A stretch of 64,000 nt of DNA from Streptomyces sp. NBC_00568 (GCF_026341855.1 NZ_JAPENW010000001.1:3277001-3341000), one strand, 5' to 3'. Shown: positions 44,822 through 55,011, counted from the first letter of the stretch. Notes: generated by a model not told the origin, from the sequence alone. Made by a program: numbers and translations.

Positions 44822-46027
44822 TCAGGCCGCCGCCAGGGCCGCCAGGGCCCGGCGGGCGACCTCGCGGCCGATCGGGAGCGATGCCGTGGCCGCGGGGGAC
44901 GGCGCGTTCAGGACGTGCACCGTCCGCGGGCCCTCCTTGATCAGGAAGTCGTCGACCAGGGTGCCGTCCCGCAGGACCGCCTGGGCGCGGACCCCGGCGG
45001 CGGCGGGGAGCAGGTCCTCCGGGGTCACCGCGGGCAGCAGCCGTCGCACAGCCTCCGTGAACGCCGCCTTCGACACCGACCGGCGCAGTTCCCCGGCTCC
45101 GTAGCGCCAGTGTCGTCGGGCTATCCGCCAGGAACCCGGCCAGGACAGGGTCGCGCCCAGCTCCCGGGGCCGGACGACCCCCCACCCGTACCCCTCCCGG
45201 GCGAGCGCGGGCACCGCGTTGGGGCCGATGTGGACGCCGCCGTCGATGCCCCGGGTGAGATGGACGCCGAGGAAGGGGAACGCCGGGTCCGGAACCGGGT
45301 ACACCAGGCCCCGGACCAGCTCCGGCCGGGCGAGCGTGTAGTACTCGCCCCGGAACGGCACGATCCGCATGCCGGGGTCGTCCCCCGTGAGCCGGGCGAT
45401 CTCGTCGCAGTGCAGCCCCGCGCAGTTGACGAGCACCCGCCCGCGGACGATCGTCCCGTCCGCCGTGCGCACGGCGACGCCGAGGCCGGGGCGGCGGTCG
45501 GCGCGCATGACGTCCGCCCCGTACCTGATCTCCGCCCCGGAGGCCTCCGCGAGCCGCCGGGCCACCGCCACGAAGTCGCAGACGCCCGTGGTGCTGACGT
45601 GGATGGCGGCGAGACCGCGGACCTCGGGCTCGTGCTCGGTGAGCTGGGCGGGGCCCAGCTCCCTGACCGGAATGCCGTTCTCCCGGCCGCGCTGCACCAG
45701 GCCGTGCAGCCGGGGGAGCTCCGACTTCTCCGTCGCGACGATCAGCTTGCCGGTGACGGCGTGCGCGATGTCGTACTCCGCGCAGAACTTGACCATCTCG
45801 GCGGCGCCCCGCACCGCGTACCGCGCCTTCAGGGAGCCCGGACGGTAGTAGATCCCGCTGTGGATCACCCCGCTGTTGCGCCCGGTCTGGTGCCGGGCGG
45901 GCCCCAGCTCCTTCTCCAGCACCGTCACACGGGTGCCCGGCGCCGCGCGCGTGATGGCATACGCCGTCGACAGGCCGACGATTCCGCCGCCGATCACCAG
46001 CACGTCGCAGTCGTACGCGCTCCGCAC
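44822..46027 (-). CDS. lhgO: L-2-hydroxyglutarate oxidase (LhgO-like)
   Basis: 401-aa FAD-dependent oxidase that turns L-2-hydroxyglutarate into 2-oxoglutarate, passing electrons to oxygen or quinone. The FAD-binding start is DVLVIGGGIVGLSTAYAIT; family segments are HQTGRNSGVIHSGIYYRPGS, VNCAGLHCDEIARLTGD, PFRGEYYTL and FPFLGVHLTRGIDG. Several in-frame GTG codons exist; GTG 46027 lies 8 nt after GGGAGG and is chosen. Same strand as trmB with a 298-bp gap. The name is by family; related DadA/GlpD-type oxidases are less likely because of the HSGIYY segment. Confidence 0.88.
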   Translation of the reverse strand: MRSAYDCDVLVIGGGIVGLSTAYAITRAAPGTRVTVLEKELGPARHQTGRNSGVIHSGIYYRPGSLKARYAVRGAAEMVKFCAEYDIAHAVTGKLIVATEKSELPRLHGLVQRGRENGIPVRELGPAQLTEHEPEVRGLAAIHVSTTGVCDFVAVARRLAEASGAEIRYGADVMRADRRPGLGVAVRTADGTIVRGRVLVNCAGLHCDEIARLTGDDPGMRIVPFRGEYYTLARPELVRGLVYPVPDPAFPFLGVHLTRGIDGGVHIGPNAVPALAREGYGWGVVRPRELGATLSWPGSWRIARRHWRYGAGELRRSVSKAAFTEAVRRLLPAVTPEDLLPAAAGVRAQAVLRDGTLVDDFLIKEGPRTVHVLNAPSPAATASLPIGREVARRALAALAAA

Positions 46028-46091
46028 CTGCACCACCTCCCGGCTTCGATAGTGCACTGCGCCACTGACAATGCCCTCAAACCCGAGAAAC

Positions 46092-46124
46092 ACGGCCCCG
46101 CGCCGTTTCGGGCCGCGGGGCCGT
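46092..46124 (-). terminator. Terminator of the NsdA-like gene
   Basis: 11-bp stem ACGGCCCCGCG / CGCGGGGCCGT, 11 bp past the stop codon on the minus strand. Confidence 0.65.
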
Positions 46125-46134
46125 CGCGCCCTGT

Positions 46135-47559
46135 CTACGCCGGAGCCATCAGCAGCGGCCGCGCCCGCTCCCGCAGCTCCACCACGCGCGGTTCGTCGCC
46201 GTACGGCTCCAGCCGGTGCAGCAGGTCCTTCACGTACTCGGTGGTGCGCGCGGAGGAGATGCGCCCCGCGACCTCCACCGCTCGTACGCCCTGCTCGCAC
46301 GCTGCGTCCAGATTGCCCGATTCCAGCTCGGCGACCGCCGACACCACCAGGCGCAGCCCGTGCGAGCGGACGAACTCCTCCGTCGGCTTCGACAGCGCCT
46401 GTTCGGTGAAGCGGCGCACCTGGCGCGGCGCCTTCAGGTCGCGGTAGCACTCGGCGGCGTCGGCCGCGAAGCGGTCGTACGAGTAGAAGCCGAGCCAGGA
46501 CGGATCGTGGTCGCCGTCGCGGGCCCGCTCCAGCCAGCCCTCGGCCGCCTTCAGCGCCGCGCCGGCCGCCTGGGCGTCACCCGCGCGCGCGTGGGCTCGT
46601 GCCTCGACGAGCCGGAAGAAGCTCATGGTGCGGGCCGTGGCGAGTCCGCGGTTGCGCTCCAGAGCGGCCTGGGCGAGGTCGACACCCTCGTCCCCGAAGC
46701 CCCGGTAGGTCGCCTGGAGGGACATGGAGGCCAGGACATAGCCCCCGAGGGGCACGTCGGCGGCGGCCCGGGCCAGCCGCAGGGCCTGGATGTAATAGCG
46801 CTGCGCGGCCTCCTGCTGGCCCGTGTCGAAGGCCATCCAGCCCGCGAGACGGGTGAGCTCGGCCGACGCGCCGAAGAGCGCTCTGCCGACCTCGTCGGAG
46901 TAGGAGCCGAGCAGCAGGGGCGCCGCCTCGACCCGCAGGCACTCGGGCACCATGGACGAACGCCAGTCGCCACCTCCGTACTTGGAGTCCCAGCGCCTGG
47001 CGTCCTCGGCTGCCTCGCGGAGCTTCAGCACATCGCTGTGGCCGACTTTCAGTGGTGCTCCGGAGCCCTCACCGGGGCTCACCTCGCGCGCCACCGAACT
47101 GTCGGCCGGGGTTATCAGCCACCGTGAGGCGGGAGTCGCGTACGCGCTCACCGCGAAGGAGCCGGCCAGCGACTGCCAGATGCCACCCCCGCCGGCCCGG
47201 CGTCCGGCGAGATCGAGGCGGTACAGCTCTGTCGCCGACCGCACCGCCTGCCCGACGTCACGGGGGAAGGCGAGGCCCACTTCCGGCGCGGGGTCCGCGT
47301 CCGCCAGGCCGATCTCGTGGAGCGGCACCGGACGGCCGAGCTTCTGGCCGATGGCGGCCGCGATGAGGTGCGGCGCGGCGCCCTGGGGCACCATGCCCTT
47401 CGACACCCAGCGCGCCACCGACGTCTTGTCGTAGCGAAGTGTCAACCCGCGTTGAGCGCCAAGGTCGTTGACGCGACGCGCGAGTCCTGCGTTGCTGATT
47501 CCCGCGAGGGCGAGAACGGCGCCGAGTTTTTCGTTCGGCCCGCGTTGCTCCCTGGACAT
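46135..47559 (-). CDS. NsdA-like TPR-domain regulator
   Basis: 474-aa protein of a family known in Streptomyces for negative control of sporulation and antibiotic production (NsdA) and its paralogues. The N-terminal 80 residues look like a helix-turn-helix ([40 protein letters not shown]). The C-terminal part (about 240-470) has tetratricopeptide-like helices ([39 protein letters not shown]). The ATG at 47559 follows TCCAGGG-type purines; the frame is open 1.4 kb further upstream but only low-complexity sequence is there. From synteny it is the SCO4114-type sporulation-associated protein, not NsdA itself (recalled, not checked). Confidence 0.8.
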   Translation of the reverse strand: MSREQRGPNEKLGAVLALAGISNAGLARRVNDLGAQRGLTLRYDKTSVARWVSKGMVPQGAAPHLIAAAIGQKLGRPVPLHEIGLADADPAPEVGLAFPRDVGQAVRSATELYRLDLAGRRAGGGGIWQSLAGSFAVSAYATPASRWLITPADSSVAREVSPGEGSGAPLKVGHSDVLKLREAAEDARRWDSKYGGGDWRSSMVPECLRVEAAPLLLGSYSDEVGRALFGASAELTRLAGWMAFDTGQQEAAQRYYIQALRLARAAADVPLGGYVLASMSLQATYRGFGDEGVDLAQAALERNRGLATARTMSFFRLVEARAHARAGDAQAAGAALKAAEGWLERARDGDHDPSWLGFYSYDRFAADAAECYRDLKAPRQVRRFTEQALSKPTEEFVRSHGLRLVVSAVAELESGNLDAACEQGVRAVEVAGRISSARTTEYVKDLLHRLEPYGDEPRVVELRERARPLLMAPA

Positions 47560-48746
47560 GCGCCACCCCTCGACACAGACGGCTGCCGCGGTGGCATAAC
47601 CACGCGGCATTCGTAAACCCAGCGTAGTTCGCCCGATCCCCAGCGTTAAGGGGCGTAGGTCCGGTTGGCGGGATTGTGGTCCGTACGACTGTACGGACGG
47701 TCGCGACGTGCTCCCGCTGTGTGGCCGTGCGCCCGTCCGTGCGCTCTTCTCCGGCCATCGGGGGAGCGCTTCCATAGAACGTGCGTGGGTCGGCCCGCTG
47801 TACTGGATCCAGTGGGCTGGGGGACACCGCCGCCTACATCCCCGCGGGCGGCGGACCGGTCCGGGAGGCGAACTCCGCCTCCCGGACTGTGCGTTGCCGA
47901 AGCGGTGCGCAAGGCCTGTACGGAGCGTGTCCACGCTTGTCCGTCCATCGCCGATTTGGCCGAAAATCGACGGTGGCCTCGAAGGGTAATTAGGGCTCTC
48001 ACCACGTGAGTTGAGGGCGCGAAGGGCGTCCTGAGGGAGCGTATCGGGGGCGCATTCGCGTCGACCCGGTGGGGGTCGGGTGGTGCGAGAGGGGCCCTCG
48101 CGGGGGGTGTCGAGGTGCTGGTCGGGGCGCCGGCCGTGCGTCGGCGCGGGGGTCGGACCGGGGGCGGACCGGGCGTCCGGGGGCCCGCTGGGGTGCCCCT
48201 CGGGGGTGCTCGCCGGGGCTACGGCTGTGGTGGTGGACGGTGGCGGTCGGTGCGCGGTGCGCGGGGTGTTGAGGGCGCCGGCGTGGCCCGGTTGATCGCC
48301 TCGCGGTGCTTCCTCCCGGTGTCGCGTCGCGGTGTCGTGTCGGATCGGGTGCCGGCCCAGTGGCGGTCGGTCCGCTCCGTCCGTTCTCGGCTCGGGCGTC
48401 CGGTCGGCTGTCGAGTCGGCCGTTGAGTCGGCCGTCGAGTCGGGTATCGGGTCGAGTACCGGGCGGCGGCGGTTCGGCGCCGGTTCGGGGGTAGTTCGGG
48501 AGCGGATCGGGGGCGGCTCGGGTGGATTCCCAAGGGGGTGCGCTGCGGTTCCGGTTGTCTCAACAGGCCGTGCTTGAGGGGTATTTGTCCGTGGTGTGAC
48601 CGCTTCACGTCGGCGCGGACGTACCCATGGGGGCGCACTTCGGGGAGCGCAAGCCGTCGCAGGGACCCTCCCACACGCTTCCTTCGTGGCAGCATGGTGC
48701 CGAGTTCGTACGGTGCACTGGTTGTCCACAGCCTGTGGAGGCGACG
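47560..48746. promoter_or_regulatory. 1.2-kb divergent intergenic region with GC-rich repeats
   Basis: 1187 bp between two divergent genes, the largest gap in the window. From 47560 to 48000 the base content is mixed and should hold the promoter of the NsdA-like gene. From 48060 to 48560 it is extremely G-rich on the plus strand with tandem GTCGAGTCGGCC-like units at 48405-48465. Open frames on both strands here are low in complexity and lack ribosome sites, so no gene is called. The promoter of the asparagine-synthetase-like gene is probably within 48560-48740. Confidence 0.45.
48400..48466. repeat. Short tandem GTCGAGTCGGCCGT repeats
   Basis: Four or five imperfect copies of a 12-15-bp unit (GTCGAGTCGGCCGTT, GAGTCGGCCGTC, GAGTCGGGTATC, GGGTCGAGTACC) in a non-coding stretch. 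Confidence 0.65.
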
Positions 48747-50846
48747 ATGCGATGGTTGGTGGGGTGGAGCAGCACCGTCGCCAAAGCGTCCGAGATCGGC
48801 TCGGCGGGCGCCACGGGGAGCAACGGCGAGACCGTGCATCCGGTGGGCTCCCAACTCCTGTGGGGCGACCCCGATCCGCTGTGGGCCGTCGGCGACTGGC
48901 GCCCCGACGAGGTGCGCGTGGTGAAGGCCGACGCGCAGAACCGCATCGCGGTCCTCGGCACCTGCGGTGCTTCCGACGAAGAGCTGAAGGTCGGGCTGTT
49001 CGCCGCGCGCGGAGGCGCACTTCGCCACCTCACCAACTGGTCCGGCAGCTACACCGCGGTCGTCCAGGTCGGCCGCCGGGTGACCGTCTGCGGTGATCTC
49101 GCCGGCGCGCGGCCCGTGTTCTACACCCCTTGGGCGGGCGGCACGGCGTACGCGACCGCCGCGCTTCCCCTCGCCGACCTCATCGAGGCCAACCTCGACT
49201 TCGGGCACCTGGCCGCCATGCTCGCCGCTCCCGACGTACCGGCCGCGGTGCACGACTCCACCCCGTACGAGGGCGTGCGCCGCATTCCGCCGGGCCACAC
49301 ACTCATCCTGCGCGCCGGTGCCCGCGAGATCGCCGGGTACGAGCCCGTCGCCTCCCTCGCCGTCGCCGCGCCCATCGCCGACCCCGCGATCGCCGTGGAC
49401 GCCGTGCGGGACGCCCTCGTGGAGGCCGTCCGCGCCCGTCTCTCCGCGCCGCGCCATGTGCCGGGCACCGATGTGGACCCCGGTCCCGTGCCCGGCATGG
49501 GACCCGCCGAGCGGCGCGCCGCGCGCGGGACGCCGGTGCCGGGCATCGGAGCCGACCTCTCCGGAGGGCCCGCCTCGGGGACCCTCGCGCTGCTCGCCGC
49601 CGGCCTTCCCGGGGCGCCCGGCACGGTCCTCGGGCACGGCACGGGGGCCGGGGAACGGCTCCTGGCGGTGACCTTCAACGACCTCGCCGTGCGGGGGCGC
49701 GAGGCCGAGCTCGAGCGGGCCGGGACGCTGGCCGCGAATCCCCGGCTGCACCATGTGGTCGTCGCCGGGGGCGAAGAGACCCTTCCCTACGCCGACTTGG
49801 AGGGGCCGCTGACCGACGAGCCGGGGCCGTCCCTGGTGACGGCGGCACGGCACCGCGCGCGGCTCGCCTCCGGCAGCGCGGACCACTTCACGGGCTATGG
49901 CGCGCGGCAGGTGCTGGACGCCCATCCGGCCCGGCTCGCCGACCTGCTCATGGACCGCAAGCGGCGCCATCTGGTGCGGCCCGTCGCCGCGTTGGCGAAG
50001 GCCGACGGCTCGGTGATGGTCCCCGCGCGCGTGTACGGCGCGGCGCGCAAGCTCGCCCGTACGCCGTACCGTGCCGGAGTCGACGTCCTCGCCGACCGGT
50101 TGCTGCACCGGCGGTTCGAGGAGCCCGGAGGTGCGGTGGGGGCGTCGCTGGCGGCGCTCAGCTGGGCCAGACCCGGGCCCGCGGCGCGGTGGCTGACCGG
50201 GGAGGCGCTGGCTGAAGTATCGGTTCGCCTCCAGGCGGGCGGGGGGCGGCTGAACGTCGGTCCCGGGCAGCGGCCGGGAGACTTCCGCGCGCGCGCCGCG
50301 CTGGCCCGCCACGCGGCGGACGTACGCGTCCTCGAGCAGGCCGCCGAGATCCGTTTCCAGCGGCTGCACGCGCCGTTCCTGGACAACCAGGTCGTCCGGG
50401 CGTGCCGGGAGCTACCGGAGGCGCTGCGGGTGCAGCCGGGGGCTCGGGCGGCGATTCTGCGTACGGTGCTGGAGGGGGCCGGGGTGGCCGATCTGCCCCC
50501 CGGGTGGGGGGCTCCGTCCCACGCGTCCTCCGCGGCGGCGGCTCGTACGGGGTTGCGGGTGGCGGCCGATTCCCTTGTCTCCCTGTTCGACACGCCGTTG
50601 CTCGCGCAGGCGGGGCTGGTCGAGGCGCGTGTCGTCCGCAAGGCGCTGCGCGCGGCGGCGGAGGGGGCGGCGCTGCCGCTCGACGGGCTGGCCGATCTTG
50701 TCTCGCTCGAACTGTGGCTGCGGCGGTTGCTGGCCCGGCGCGGGACGTGCTGGACGGGGACGCCCGCGCGGCAGCGGGCTGTTCCGGCGGGGATCGTGCC
50801 CCAGGGGAGGGCGTTGGGGGCGGGGGCGGCGGCTCGGCAGGGCTGA
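48747..50846 (+). CDS. Asparagine-synthetase-like protein, degenerate
   Basis: 699-aa protein with an asparagine synthetase B layout: an N-terminal Ntn glutaminase-like domain (residues 1-200: [47 protein letters not shown]) and a C-terminal ATP pyrophosphatase-like domain. The catalytic Cys2 is replaced by Arg (MRWLVGWS), so no glutamine hydrolysis is expected. The P-loop SGGLDS is changed to SGGPASG near residue 270. A Gly/Pro/Ala-rich insertion precedes it. RBS GGAGG is well placed. Related proteins include beta-lactam synthetases and lasso peptide cyclases, but no precursor peptide gene is seen. From memory it is a conserved Streptomyces gene (SCO4115-like); function unknown. Confidence 0.8.
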   Translation: MRWLVGWSSTVAKASEIGSAGATGSNGETVHPVGSQLLWGDPDPLWAVGDWRPDEVRVVKADAQNRIAVLGTCGASDEELKVGLFAARGGALRHLTNWSGSYTAVVQVGRRVTVCGDLAGARPVFYTPWAGGTAYATAALPLADLIEANLDFGHLAAMLAAPDVPAAVHDSTPYEGVRRIPPGHTLILRAGAREIAGYEPVASLAVAAPIADPAIAVDAVRDALVEAVRARLSAPRHVPGTDVDPGPVPGMGPAERRAARGTPVPGIGADLSGGPASGTLALLAAGLPGAPGTVLGHGTGAGERLLAVTFNDLAVRGREAELERAGTLAANPRLHHVVVAGGEETLPYADLEGPLTDEPGPSLVTAARHRARLASGSADHFTGYGARQVLDAHPARLADLLMDRKRRHLVRPVAALAKADGSVMVPARVYGAARKLARTPYRAGVDVLADRLLHRRFEEPGGAVGASLAALSWARPGPAARWLTGEALAEVSVRLQAGGGRLNVGPGQRPGDFRARAALARHAADVRVLEQAAEIRFQRLHAPFLDNQVVRACRELPEALRVQPGARAAILRTVLEGAGVADLPPGWGAPSHASSAAAARTGLRVAADSLVSLFDTPLLAQAGLVEARVVRKALRAAAEGAALPLDGLADLVSLELWLRRLLARRGTCWTGTPARQRAVPAGIVPQGRALGAGAAARQG

Positions 50847-50927
50847 GCTTCGCCTTTACGGCCCGGAGCGTCCTGCCGGGGCCGGTGGGGGTCCGGAGCG
50901 TCCTGCGGTCGGTCCGGTGGGTGGGTC

Positions 50928-51045
50928 GGGGCCGTGCCGGTACATCCCGGTCCGTCGCCGCTGGATCAGACGTGAGTTCTGAACGGGAGCCGCTGCTCGA
51001 TCCGAACGTAAGCGACGGACATCAGGGATGTACCGGCACGGCCCC
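50928..51045. repeat. 118-bp inverted-repeat (hairpin or MITE-like) element
   Basis: Outer arms of 21 bp are perfect inverted repeats (50928-50948 and 51025-51045; left arm begins GGGGCCGTGCCGGTACATCC). A second perfect 9-bp pair, GTCCGTCGC at 50950-50958 and GCGACGGAC at 51012-51020, continues the stem after a short bulge, and GGATC/GATCC pairs further in. The loop is about 40 nt. It has no open frame. It may be a mobile miniature element or the fused ends of a lost insertion sequence. Confidence 0.8.
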
Positions 51046-51129
51046 TCCCGTGCGATGTCCGCTGCGGGTGCGTGGGGGCTTGGGCTTCGCCCCATTGGTG
51101 CACTTTTCGGCTGCGGGTGCGTTTCCCCT

Positions 51130-51200
51130 TTTCAGCCCCGGGAAGTTCCAGCCCCTCCGGCGTTCGAGGAGCGGGGTCCGGGGCGGAGCCCCAGGTACGG
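51130..51200. repeat. Dispersed Streptomyces intergenic GC repeat
   Basis: Contains CCTCCGGCGTTCGAGGAG followed by CGGGGTCCGGGGCGGAGCCC. I recognise this type from many Streptomyces intergenic regions, often next to gene ends. It can fold as GGGGCGGAGCCCC hairpins. Confidence 0.6.
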
Positions 51201-51341
51201 GACGGGTAGGGGCGGAGGGGGCGAAAGAAGGTTGTTGCCGGGCCTCGGTGCCGGGGGACTTGGGGGAAATGGGTGGGGGTGCAGGCGGGCTTGCCGGGGT
51301 GAAGCGGTGACCTGGGGTGGGGTGGCGGTGAGAATGGGGGT

Positions 51342-54300
51342 GTGCGGTACAGGATTCTGGGGGTTGCCCAGGTGGAGAACGACCGGGGGGCCCTGATCAC
51401 CGTGGGCGGCCCCCGGGTACGCGCGCTGCTCACCGCCCTGGCCCGTCACCCCACCCGCACCACCGCCCCGGACACCCTGATCGACGAGGTGTGGGCGGAC
51501 GACCCTCCCCAGGACGCCCCGGCCGCGCTGCAGGCCCTGGTCGGCCGCCTCCGCCGGGCCATCGGGAAGGACGCGGTCACCTCGGAGGCCGGCGGCTACC
51601 GGCTCCGCGCCGCCAAGGACGACGTGGACCTGTTCGTGTTCGAGCGCCTCGTCGCGGAGGGCAGGTCCGCGCTCGACCGCGGCGACGCCCCCACCGCTGC
51701 CACCCGCCTGCGCGAAGCCCTCGCCCTGTGGCGCGGCCCCGCCCTCGCGGACCTCCCCGACCGCACCGCCGCGACCCGCCCGGAGGCCCTGCGCCGGGAG
51801 GCGACGCGCAGCCGTGTCGAGGCGGATCTGAGACTCGGCCGCGCCGGCGACCTCGTACCGGAGTTGAAGGAGCTGACGGCGGCCCACCCGTACGACGAGG
51901 CACTGCACGTTCTGCTCATCCGTGCCCTGCGCGAGGCCGGCCGCGGTGCCGACGCGCTGGCCGCGTACGAGGACGTGCGCCGCGGGCTGCAGGACGGGCT
52001 CGGGGCGGATCCCGGGCCGGAACTCCGGGCCCTGCACGCCGCATTGCTGGACCCGCGGGACCCGCACGGGCCGCAGGGACCCCGGTCCCCCAGGAACGGC
52101 GCCATGTCCTCCGGTCCGGCCCCCGGCCTGGAGTCCGGGGAACCCTCCCGTGCCCGGCGAACCGGCAACATTCGTCCCCGTCTGAACTCGTTCGTGGGGC
52201 GGGAACGCGAGATCGGGGCCATCCGTTCGGATGTGCAGAGGGCACGCCTGGTCACGCTGACCGGACCGGGTGGTTCGGGAAAGACCCGCCTCGCCGAGGA
52301 AGCCGCCGCCGGGCTTCCGCAGGCGTGGCTGGTCGAGCTGGCCCCGCTCGACCGGCCCGAGGCGGTCCCGGGTGCGGTGGTCAGCGCCCTCGGTCTGCGC
52401 GAGACCGTGCTGATCACCAACGAGATGGCGGTTCCGCAGGACGACCCGGTCGCCCTGCTCGTCGAGTACTGCGCCCCGCGCAGCCAGCTCCTGATCCTTG
52501 ACAACTGCGAGCACGTCATCGGCGCGGCCGCCGAACTCGCCGAGACGCTGCTGACCCGCTGCCCAGGGCTCACGATCCTCGCCACCAGTCGTGAACCCCT
52601 CGGCATCCCCGGCGAGTTGGTGCGCCCGGTCGAGCCCCTCCTGCCCGATTCCGCGCACCGCCTCTTCATGGAGCGGGCCTCGGTCGTGCGACCCGATGCC
52701 GGCACCGCGCCCCACGACTCCGACGCCGTGGACGAGATCTGCCGACGGCTGGACGGCCTGCCCCTGGCCATCGAGCTCGCCGCCGCCCGGTTGCGACTGC
52801 TCACCCCGCGCCAGATCGCCGACCGGCTCGACGACCGCTTCCGGCTGCTCACCTCCGGAAGCCGCACGGTGCTGCCCCGCCAGCAGACCCTGCGCGCCGT
52901 CGTCGACTGGTCCTGGGACCTGCTCGACGAACAGGAACGGACCGTGCTGCGCGAGGCGTCGGTGTTCGCGGGCGGCTGGGACCTGGCGGCCGCGGAGGCC
53001 GTGTGTACCGGTCCCGCGGCCGACCTCATCGGCGCGCTCGTCGACAAGTCCCTCGTCGTCGCCACCCCGGACGGCATGGATGCCATGGACGGCACGGGCG
53101 GCGTGGAGGGCACGGGTGGTGGTGACCGTGCTGGTCGCGTGGATGGTGCGGGCGGTGATCGCCACGGCGGTGAACAGGGAGGTGAATGCGGCGGGCGGGA
53201 CCTCCGGGGCGGCGGAGGAGTCGGCGGTGGCGGTGGCGCCGGAGCCGAGGGCTCGGGGAGCGGTGCGGGTGGTGTCGGTGGGGGGATGCGCTATCGCATG
53301 CTGGAGACCATCCACGAGTACGCCACCGAGCGCGCCGCCGAGGTTCCGGAGCTGCGTGCCGCTGCCGAGCGGCGTCACGGCGCGTGGGTGCGCGCCCTCG
53401 TGGAGGAGGCCGAGCCCCAGTTGCGCTCGGCCGCTCAACTTCCCTGGATCCGGCGTCTGGAGACCGAGCTCGACAACATCCGGGCGGCCCTCCACCGCAC
53501 ATTCGTCGCCCGTGACGAGGAAGAGGCGGGTGCTCTGGTCCTCGCCATGGGCTGGTTCTGGTGGCTGCGCAACTTCCGTCGCGAGGGCACGGACTGGACG
53601 GAACTCGTTCTGAGGCTGGGCGCGTCGCTCGACACCTCGACCAGTGGCCTCGCGGGGACCGCAAGCCTGACGGCGACCGGCGGTGACGCGGGCGGCGGCC
53701 GTCACGGTGGCAGCGGACCGCCCGACACGGCTGGTGCCGCGGTGCCCGTCGCCGACGCGGAGAGTGCCGCCGGTGATGGCCTCTTCCCCGAGTTCGCGGG
53801 CGTCGATCCGGTCGCCCTCTTCCTCGATCACCCCGAGCGGGACGAGCGGCATCCGCTGCACGGCATGCGGATGCGGCTGCGCATGTTCCACCTGTTCATG
53901 AAGGTGGATGTCGTGCCGATGGACGAGTGGGGGGAGGGTCGGCTGCCGGAGTACGTCGCGCGGGTGCGGGCCGCGTTCGAGAAGGGCGGTCCGGACGCGG
54001 CGCGTATGCCGGGGATCGTCTGGCCGCTGGCCGCGCACTTCCTGGGCGCCGTGGGCGACACGCAGCCCGCGATGGACGAGGCGGTCGCCAACTGCCGTGA
54101 GTACGGCGGGGAATGGGAGGTCGGCGTCGCCCTGATGCTCCGTACGCACATGGTCGTCGACGCCCCGGGCGGTATGCCCGGGGTGGACGAGGACCTGGAG
54201 GAACTGCGCGGGATCAGCCGGCGGGTGGGCGACCGCTGGATGCGGGCCCAGGTGTGCAGCGCGGCCGGAGAGGCGGCGATGGCGCGCAGCCGGTTCGACG

Positions 54301-55001
54301 AGGCGGAGGCCGAGTACGCGGAGGCGCTGCGGCTCGCCTACGAGGTGAGGGCGTACGCGGAGGTGCCCTTCCTGATGGCGCGGCTGGCCGAGATCGCCTA
54401 CCGCGCGGGAGACCGGACCGGGGCCCTGGCCACCCTGGACGAGGCGAGCGTCGCCGCCGACCTGTACGGGGTGATGGACTCCCGGGCGTTCGTCCATCTG
54501 CTGCGTGCCCAAGTGGTCCTGGACGACGGGGAGGTCGGCCTCGCCCGCGAGCTGTTCGAGAAGGCGCGTGAGGAGAGTGCCCGGGGTACCCCGCCGCCGC
54601 AGTTCATCGCGGCACTCAACTGGGTCGACGCCCTTGTCACGGCCGCCGAGTCCGGCCCGGCGCGGGGCCTGCGGAAGCTGAACACCGCCGTGCGGGAGGC
54701 GGTGGACGACCGGTGCGCCGATGTGGTGGCGGCGGGTCTCATCGAAGTCGCGGCGTGTCTCCTCACCGAGCTGGAGGCGCACCCGGTGGCGACCCGGCTG
54801 CTGGCCGCCGGCAGCCGCTGGCGCGGAGGGGACCCGCGTCCCCCGCGGGAGAGCACCGATGCCCGGCGTACCGAAGCCGAGGCCCTCGCGGCGCTCGGCC
54901 CCGCCCGCTACGCGTCCGAGTACGCCCGGGGTTCCGGCTACAGCAAGGAAGAGGCCCTGAGCGACCTGGCCGAAGCGCTCGAGGAGTACCCCGTCGAGTA
55001 G
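51342..55001 (+). CDS. AfsR-like SARP/NB-ARC transcriptional regulator
   Basis: 1219-aa cytosolic regulator. Order of domains: OmpR-like DNA-binding domain (1-90: RYRILGVAQVENDRGALITV, TLIDEVWADDPPQ), bacterial transcriptional activation domain (95-245), then an NB-ARC ATPase (about 275-560) with SFVGREREI, Walker A LTGPGGSGKTRLAEEAA, Walker B QLLILDNCEHVI and GLPLAIELAAARLRLL, and a TPR-rich C-terminus. SARPs of this size activate antibiotic clusters or development. Two low-complexity Gly/Asp-rich insertions (about 578-649 and 765-820) are unusual. GTG start at 51342. Its stop is 10 bp from the stop of the convergent sigma-factor gene. No biosynthetic cluster is beside it. Confidence 0.9.
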   Translation: MRYRILGVAQVENDRGALITVGGPRVRALLTALARHPTRTTAPDTLIDEVWADDPPQDAPAALQALVGRLRRAIGKDAVTSEAGGYRLRAAKDDVDLFVFERLVAEGRSALDRGDAPTAATRLREALALWRGPALADLPDRTAATRPEALRREATRSRVEADLRLGRAGDLVPELKELTAAHPYDEALHVLLIRALREAGRGADALAAYEDVRRGLQDGLGADPGPELRALHAALLDPRDPHGPQGPRSPRNGAMSSGPAPGLESGEPSRARRTGNIRPRLNSFVGREREIGAIRSDVQRARLVTLTGPGGSGKTRLAEEAAAGLPQAWLVELAPLDRPEAVPGAVVSALGLRETVLITNEMAVPQDDPVALLVEYCAPRSQLLILDNCEHVIGAAAELAETLLTRCPGLTILATSREPLGIPGELVRPVEPLLPDSAHRLFMERASVVRPDAGTAPHDSDAVDEICRRLDGLPLAIELAAARLRLLTPRQIADRLDDRFRLLTSGSRTVLPRQQTLRAVVDWSWDLLDEQERTVLREASVFAGGWDLAAAEAVCTGPAADLIGALVDKSLVVATPDGMDAMDGTGGVEGTGGGDRAGRVDGAGGDRHGGEQGGECGGRDLRGGGGVGGGGGAGAEGSGSGAGGVGGGMRYRMLETIHEYATERAAEVPELRAAAERRHGAWVRALVEEAEPQLRSAAQLPWIRRLETELDNIRAALHRTFVARDEEEAGALVLAMGWFWWLRNFRREGTDWTELVLRLGASLDTSTSGLAGTASLTATGGDAGGGRHGGSGPPDTAGAAVPVADAESAAGDGLFPEFAGVDPVALFLDHPERDERHPLHGMRMRLRMFHLFMKVDVVPMDEWGEGRLPEYVARVRAAFEKGGPDAARMPGIVWPLAAHFLGAVGDTQPAMDEAVANCREYGGEWEVGVALMLRTHMVVDAPGGMPGVDEDLEELRGISRRVGDRWMRAQVCSAAGEAAMARSRFDEAEAEYAEALRLAYEVRAYAEVPFLMARLAEIAYRAGDRTGALATLDEASVAADLYGVMDSRAFVHLLRAQVVLDDGEVGLARELFEKAREESARGTPPPQFIAALNWVDALVTAAESGPARGLRKLNTAVREAVDDRCADVVAAGLIEVAACLLTELEAHPVATRLLAAGSRWRGGDPRPPRESTDARRTEAEALAALGPARYASEYARGSGYSKEEALSDLAEALEEYPVE

Positions 55002-55011
55002 GCGCCGGCGT

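Larger units (their letters stand above)
50847..51341. other. Gap with hairpin element and dispersed repeat
   Basis: 495 bp with no supported gene between two plus-strand genes. It holds the inverted-repeat element at 50928-51045 and the common Streptomyces GC repeat at 51130-51200. The SARP promoter should be within its last 140 bp, but G-rich sequence hides any boxes. Confidence 0.5.

Noticed and set aside
47560..49020. Upstream extension of the NsdA-like frame (about 490 further codons)
   Set aside because: Only low-complexity Pro/Arg/Thr sequence with tandem repeats; conserved sequence starts at the ATG at 47559.
48747..50846. Lasso peptide or beta-lactam biosynthesis cluster around the asparagine-synthetase-like gene
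   Set aside because: No precursor peptide, leader peptidase or partner genes nearby; the gene appears to be a conserved Streptomyces core gene.
51132..54782. A 1216-codon minus-strand frame opposite the SARP gene
   Set aside because: Antisense shadow; the plus-strand frame has all SARP and NB-ARC motifs.
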